From an uncultured Bacteroidales bacterium (GTDB taxonomy: Bacteria > Bacteroidota > Bacteroidia > Bacteroidales > Bacteroidaceae), in assembly GCA_902782245.1 (NCBI GenBank), contig CACZMI010000001.1, forward strand, positions 62,001 to 126,000: a DNA stretch of 64,000 bases, written 5' to 3'. The notes under the pieces were generated by a model that ran no database searches, was not told the DNA's origin, and saw nothing but the letters and a program-made list of their open reading frames with translations. The position numbers and the translations under genes are program-made. Of this stretch, positions 60,221 to 64,000 are shown in pieces. Within the stretch, counting starts at the first letter, position 1. Every line of letters starts with the position of its first letter.

Positions 60221-63200
60221 ATTCCACTGTTATTACTGCCGATGTAGTGGTGGCGCGGAAGGCGGGAGCGTAGAGGCATTGCATTACGGCGTTGCCTACG
60301 GTAAAGCGGCCCGGTTTCTGGAGTTTGACATCGTACTCTATCGTGTAAGTGCCTTTGTCCAGACGGTCTATGTAGAATACGTTTCGTGTATTGCCGGGTG
60401 CGCTGTAAAAACGTATTCCTGCGCGCCAGTTGTTGGTGTAGCCGGCGTGGGTGCTCAGGGGCTCCATGGTGGCGGCACGCATATCGCTAAGTTGCAGGTA
60501 CTCCAAATTGCGGTCTGTCTCCAGGTCAAAGCGTATGCGCAGCTGGTCTCCCACATGCAGGCGGGTTCCGGGTTTTACCTCCTCCAGGCGGTCACCGTCA
60601 GATGCGTGTATTACGCGCCAGATGGTACGCTTTAGCTGCATTCCGTTTTCCTGATGCTCTACCTTGTCCAATTGCTCGGTAAAGGTGCGGTATACGGCAC
60701 CCCAACTTATGCCATCGGTCTTGGCATCGACGGTGATATCGGCCTTGTCTCGGCTTATGGGACCTTGCCAGGTCTGGGTGGTGTAGCCTGCGGTGGCTCG
60801 GCTGGTGGATGCCTTTATGGCGTCCTTGCCTACGTAGATGGTTATGTCAGGGTCCGATCCCAACCAGGTGTTGCCACCGGTGGCCATCAAGGCGGTTACC
60901 GCGGCTGCAGTGGCGGGACCTGAACCCCAACCGGTGGTCTGTTTCTGTTTAAGCAGCCAGCGGGCGGCCTCTACGGCCTGGGTACGGAAACCTGTTGACA
61001 GGAGCATGCGGATTATGAGTGCCTGTGTCTCAATGGGAGCGTCATACCAGTAGTACCCTCCTGCGTTGTCGCGCCAGTATCGGCCCATCTCATCGGAGTA
61101 GAGTGAACGCTCCACCAGAGTTTCTGCAATATGCCTGGCCTGCTCCTCCTTTCCGGTACGTGCCATGAGTAATGCCAACTGTGCCCTGAAATAGAGGTTA
61201 AGGTCATGCGTATCCTGCATATCGGCCAGACGGGTAAAGTACTGGTGGCTGGCTTTTGTGGTACCGCCAAACGGATATGACTGGAAATACGAGCGGATAA
61301 GCAGATAACTGAGTTCTTCATAGCCCAGAGACTTGGGTTTTTCCTTTACGTCATACCTCTTATAATAGTATGAATCAAGGTAGCCCAGACCTTTCCTGAT
61401 TACATCATTCAGGTCCGATGTCACATCAATAATTCCATTCTCTATCAACAGGCCAAGTCCGCTCATTATCTCTCTCGTAACGTATATGCTTGAACCAAGG
61501 AAGTTGGGTATCCAACTCCAGCCGCCGTCAGGATTCTGGGTTCCCACAAGGCGGTTCAGGGCATACTCAAAGGCGCGCGCTGTCTCAGCACTGCCAAGAC
61601 TTTTGGCCAGGGCGTGCAGACGGTCATTCTCCTGGCGGTTGTCCATTACCCACGGGGTCTCCTCCAGCAGTGTACCGGTAAGATCCTCATTGCGCTCCAA
61701 TTGTGTCTGCCAGGCCGATACGGGCAGGTTACTCCATTCATCGAGCATCTCCCTTATAACCGGATACCGGCGGCACAGATCCTGTGATATGGCCGATCCC
61801 ATCATGCTGAAATAGAAACTCAGGGTGGAGATATCGTCCAGACGAATCATTACGGGAAGATTCTGTATGGCATACCATATGGGTGTGGCACTGTACTCCA
61901 GCGTGAGCAACTCATCCTGCATAGTGTTGGAGCGCGGGCGGTCCAATACCTCAAAGTGGAACGTGCGGCTCTCTGCACCGTTATTGAACAGTGACAGAGC
62001 CTGGGTTACCTGCGTGCGGTTGGAGAGGACGGGTATGGTCTCCTCCATTCCGTCACTGTGACCCTGAGTCTGGGCGGTAAGGCGATAGGTTACGGCGGTA
62101 AGTCCATTGGGCACGTTTATGGTGAATGCGGTGCTGGCGCTGCCTCCTGCAGGTACGGTTATGTTCTTGCGGCCAGAGCCCTGGATTATGCCAAGCGTCT
62201 TGCCTGTTACGGCATCAGTCATGGTCATGGTTACCGTGGCGGCGGCGCTCTTTTCCATAAGGTTGCTTACCTTGACGGTAAACTCCATGCGGTCGCCCTC
62301 ACGCAGGAATCTGGGCGATGCAGGCTCCACCATTATCAGTTTGCGGGTTACGAGCGTGGTGTCAAACATAGCGGTCTGGAGCGAGTCCGTGAATGACAGG
62401 CCACGCACTCTCCACTCGGTAAGCAGTTGCGGACTAATGAACTGTACCGATGCCTTTCCCGTGGAGTCTGTCACTATGTATCGGAACAAGCCGGTGGGAT
62501 TCAAGTCAGTGCGCAGTGCTGCCGTCTGGTCAGCGGTTGATTCCAGGGCAGACTCTTCCAGCATTGCTCCGTAAGCCATCGATGCATTGGCAGCACCGCG
62601 CAGACGCATCTGTGAGTTACTACCCGGTTCTCCAGAGTCAAAGACAATATCAAGTCCTGACACCCTACCCTGAAGTGCCTCATCGACAGTGGTTATGCCC
62701 AGGTCTAACAGGGTCTCCTCCAAGCCATTGTCTATTCCGGTTTGCCTGCTCAGAGCAGATGACTTGGAATATCTCTTGACCCTACCAAGCATATCTGTCC
62801 TAAGAATATTGTAGCGGAACGGGTCTATCAGTATACCTGTCACGGCACGCTTGCCCCTGTATTCATACTTATTGTCCAATCTGTAATCCCGATACTCATA
62901 CAATCGGGTGTAGTAGAACTGATCGTTCAGCAACACGCTGCCTCCCACATATTTGGGGCTGAACGGTTGGAGCATAAAGGCGTTGTAACCGTATACATCA
63001 AGTGCGCGGTCATACATATCCAGCATGATGGCGGCCTTTACGGGATTCCCCTCCCAATCGGTGATGCGCAGATTCCACTCCTCGGCAATATCGGGTTCCA
63101 ACAGGCTGCGGAAAGTTGTGAGTTCCATCTTAAGCTGGTGCTCTCTTTCCGGTACCTCAAACGTATATGAGGTGTTCTCCGTCACGCCCTCATAAACAAC

Positions 63201-64000
63201 TGCGCAACTTACGGCAAAGTAGCCTTTAAGTTCCGGAGTTACAGGTATGCTCAGAACTTGCTGACGTCCGTCTGATTCCAGCATGCCGCGTCTTACCAGG
63301 CCGTATTTGTTCTCTATAAAGTAGTGTATCACAGAGCCTTTGCGGCTGTTGCCCAGACGCAGTACGGCGGTATCGCCCAACTCTACCTTATTGCGTGAGC
63401 CGTTGCCGGATAACGACCACAGTAATGACCCGGGCTTTACAAAACCGTAGTCATCTTCACGGCACAGTGTTATATCCGAATGGGATTCAGCGACTCCATC
63501 CGAACTTACGGTTATGCGGTATACGCCCGATGTCAGATTGTCCAGCATAAGGTCACCCGATTCCGGGTCATCGCGGTCAAACGGCACTACGCCGTCAAAC
63601 ACCACGCTCTCTGTTATGTTATCGCCGTTAAAGTCAAAGTCATAACGGGGGAATTTTTCCTTAAGATGAAGGTTATCGGCCGCCTGTGCCAGATACTTGG
63701 GGTCATCAATATCAAAAGGAAGCGGCAATCCCGGTTCCTCAAGCCAGCCCAGTCTGGAAACCTTTACGTTTATACGGCCCGATACCCGACCGTTGTCGGA
63801 CTGGAGAGCAAAATGTAGCGTCTTTACTCCATCGGCGGGTATTGTCCCGTCACCCGACAGAATGAATACTCTACGCCCGGGTTTCTGTGAAGCACTCAGG
63901 TTGAGGGATGCTTCATGAGTCTCGCCGTTTATATCGGTCACAATGGCATTCACATAGATACGGCTTGATGCCTCCACCATCATATCTGACGGTACGCTGA
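60219..64000 (-). CDS. Alpha-2-macroglobulin-like exported protein with TonB-plug motif (5' end outside window)
   Basis: About 1260 codons are visible and the frame is open at base 64000, so the N-terminus (signal and first MG domains) is missing. MG-type domains lead in (LSGDGTIPADGVKTLHFALQ). The A2M domain follows with LTEWRVRGLSFTDSLQTA and KLIMVEPASPRFLREGDRMEF. Then comes an alpha/alpha toroid (LVGTQNPDGGWSWIPNFLGSS; MLLSTGFRTQAVEAARWLL) and a C-terminal receptor-like domain. No Cys-x-x-Gln thioester is seen, as in many Bacteroidetes relatives. Near 62650-62730 lies an inserted segment, TTVDEALQGRVSGLDIVFDSG with QMRLRGAA, identical in pattern to SusC/RagA plugs. By family, a protease-trapping or envelope-defence protein. 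Confidence 0.85.
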   Translation of the reverse strand, partial: SVPSDMMVEASSRIYVNAIVTDINGETHEASLNLSASQKPGRRVFILSGDGTIPADGVKTLHFALQSDNGRVSGRINVKVSRLGWLEEPGLPLPFDIDDPKYLAQAADNLHLKEKFPRYDFDFNGDNITESVVFDGVVPFDRDDPESGDLMLDNLTSGVYRITVSSDGVAESHSDITLCREDDYGFVKPGSLLWSLSGNGSRNKVELGDTAVLRLGNSRKGSVIHYFIENKYGLVRRGMLESDGRQQVLSIPVTPELKGYFAVSCAVVYEGVTENTSYTFEVPEREHQLKMELTTFRSLLEPDIAEEWNLRITDWEGNPVKAAIMLDMYDRALDVYGYNAFMLQPFSPKYVGGSVLLNDQFYYTRLYEYRDYRLDNKYEYRGKRAVTGILIDPFRYNILRTDMLGRVKRYSKSSALSRQTGIDNGLEETLLDLGITTVDEALQGRVSGLDIVFDSGEPGSNSQMRLRGAANASMAYGAMLEESALESTADQTAALRTDLNPTGLFRYIVTDSTGKASVQFISPQLLTEWRVRGLSFTDSLQTAMFDTTLVTRKLIMVEPASPRFLREGDRMEFTVKVSNLMEKSAAATVTMTMTDAVTGKTLGIIQGSGRKNITVPAGGSASTAFTINVPNGLTAVTYRLTAQTQGHSDGMEETIPVLSNRTQVTQALSLFNNGAESRTFHFEVLDRPRSNTMQDELLTLEYSATPIWYAIQNLPVMIRLDDISTLSFYFSMMGSAISQDLCRRYPVIREMLDEWSNLPVSAWQTQLERNEDLTGTLLEETPWVMDNRQENDRLHALAKSLGSAETARAFEYALNRLVGTQNPDGGWSWIPNFLGSSIYVTREIMSGLGLLIENGIIDVTSDLNDVIRKGLGYLDSYYYKRYDVKEKPKSLGYEELSYLLIRSYFQSYPFGGTTKASHQYFTRLADMQDTHDLNLYFRAQLALLMARTGKEEQARHIAETLVERSLYSDEMGRYWRDNAGGYYWYDAPIETQALIIRMLLSTGFRTQAVEAARWLLKQKQTTGWGSGPATAAAVTALMATGGNTWLGSDPDITIYVGKDAIKASTSRATAGYTTQTWQGPISRDKADITVDAKTDGISWGAVYRTFTEQLDKVEHQENGMQLKRTIWRVIHASDGDRLEEVKPGTRLHVGDQLRIRFDLETDRNLEYLQLSDMRAATMEPLSTHAGYTNNWRAGIRFYSAPGNTRNVFYIDRLDKGTYTIEYDVKLQKPGRFTVGNAVMQCLYAPAFRATTTSAVITVE

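Overview
The window looks like a chromosomal segment of a gut-type Bacteroidales bacterium (Bacteroides, Phocaeicola or Prevotella-like). The evidence is the repeated TAnnTTTG -7 promoter element with a TTG or TTTG 19-20 bases upstream, many lipoproteins with acidic residues just after the lipid cysteine, and lineage-typical families: BACON, MACPF, FISUMP-like 'VDLGLSVKWA' domains, NVEALA peptides, DUF3244, DUF1573, 6-bladed beta-propeller lipoproteins and a SusC-type plug motif.

Layout. 1-18.4 kb is housekeeping, almost all on the minus strand: gpmI (3' end cut by the window), a surface-type lipoprotein, an apparent operon rimP-nusA-infB-cvpA-sufB-sufC-sufD-sufS with a terminator-like hairpin in its leader, a SASA-type esterase, a C-terminal processing protease, tRNA-Asn, and manC-nhaC. 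A 38-codon single-span membrane protein lies on the plus strand between the esterase and the protease.

18.5-25.6 kb looks like an accessory island. It starts at tRNA-Leu(CAA), whose 3' end is followed by an inverted copy of itself. It holds three FISUMP-like secreted proteins (one with four FISUMP and two Big2 domains), two copies of a 142-143 bp inverted-repeat element, a ParD/ParE module between 60 bp direct repeats, and several tRNA-tail-like hairpins. No integrase or transposase is visible.

25.6-27.8 kb is a BASS-family transporter divergent from a membrane-anchored AraC-type regulator, with back-to-back promoters. 27.9-38.0 kb is the most unusual locus: a tightly coupled six-gene lipoprotein operon with three successive MACPF (perforin-like) proteins, a Cys/Trp/His-rich unknown, a BMP/PnrA-like binding lipoprotein, and a lipoprotein fusing a type I periplasmic-binding domain to a legumain-like (C13) cysteine protease that keeps its His and Cys. 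All six carry lipoprotein signals, so they should act together in the envelope or on the surface. A sensor-protease-pore arrangement is my inference.

38.0-46.8 kb is a TolC-MFP-RND-RND efflux operon running head-on into the MACPF operon. 47.0-52.2 kb is a seven-gene operon bounded by two NVEALA Cys-rich small peptides, with a beta-propeller lipoprotein, a CxxC membrane protein, an O-antigen-ligase-like TPR protein, its own S26 signal peptidase and a DUF1573 lipoprotein. 52.3-56.1 kb is a DUF3244 protein followed by two paralogous transglutaminase-fold lipoproteins, one of which has lost both catalytic residues. 56.4-60.1 kb has two paralogous TPR-transmembrane-HTH lipoproteins, probably regulators. 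The window ends inside an alpha-2-macroglobulin-like protein carrying a TonB-receptor plug motif. All assignments come from reading the sequence; no database search was run.
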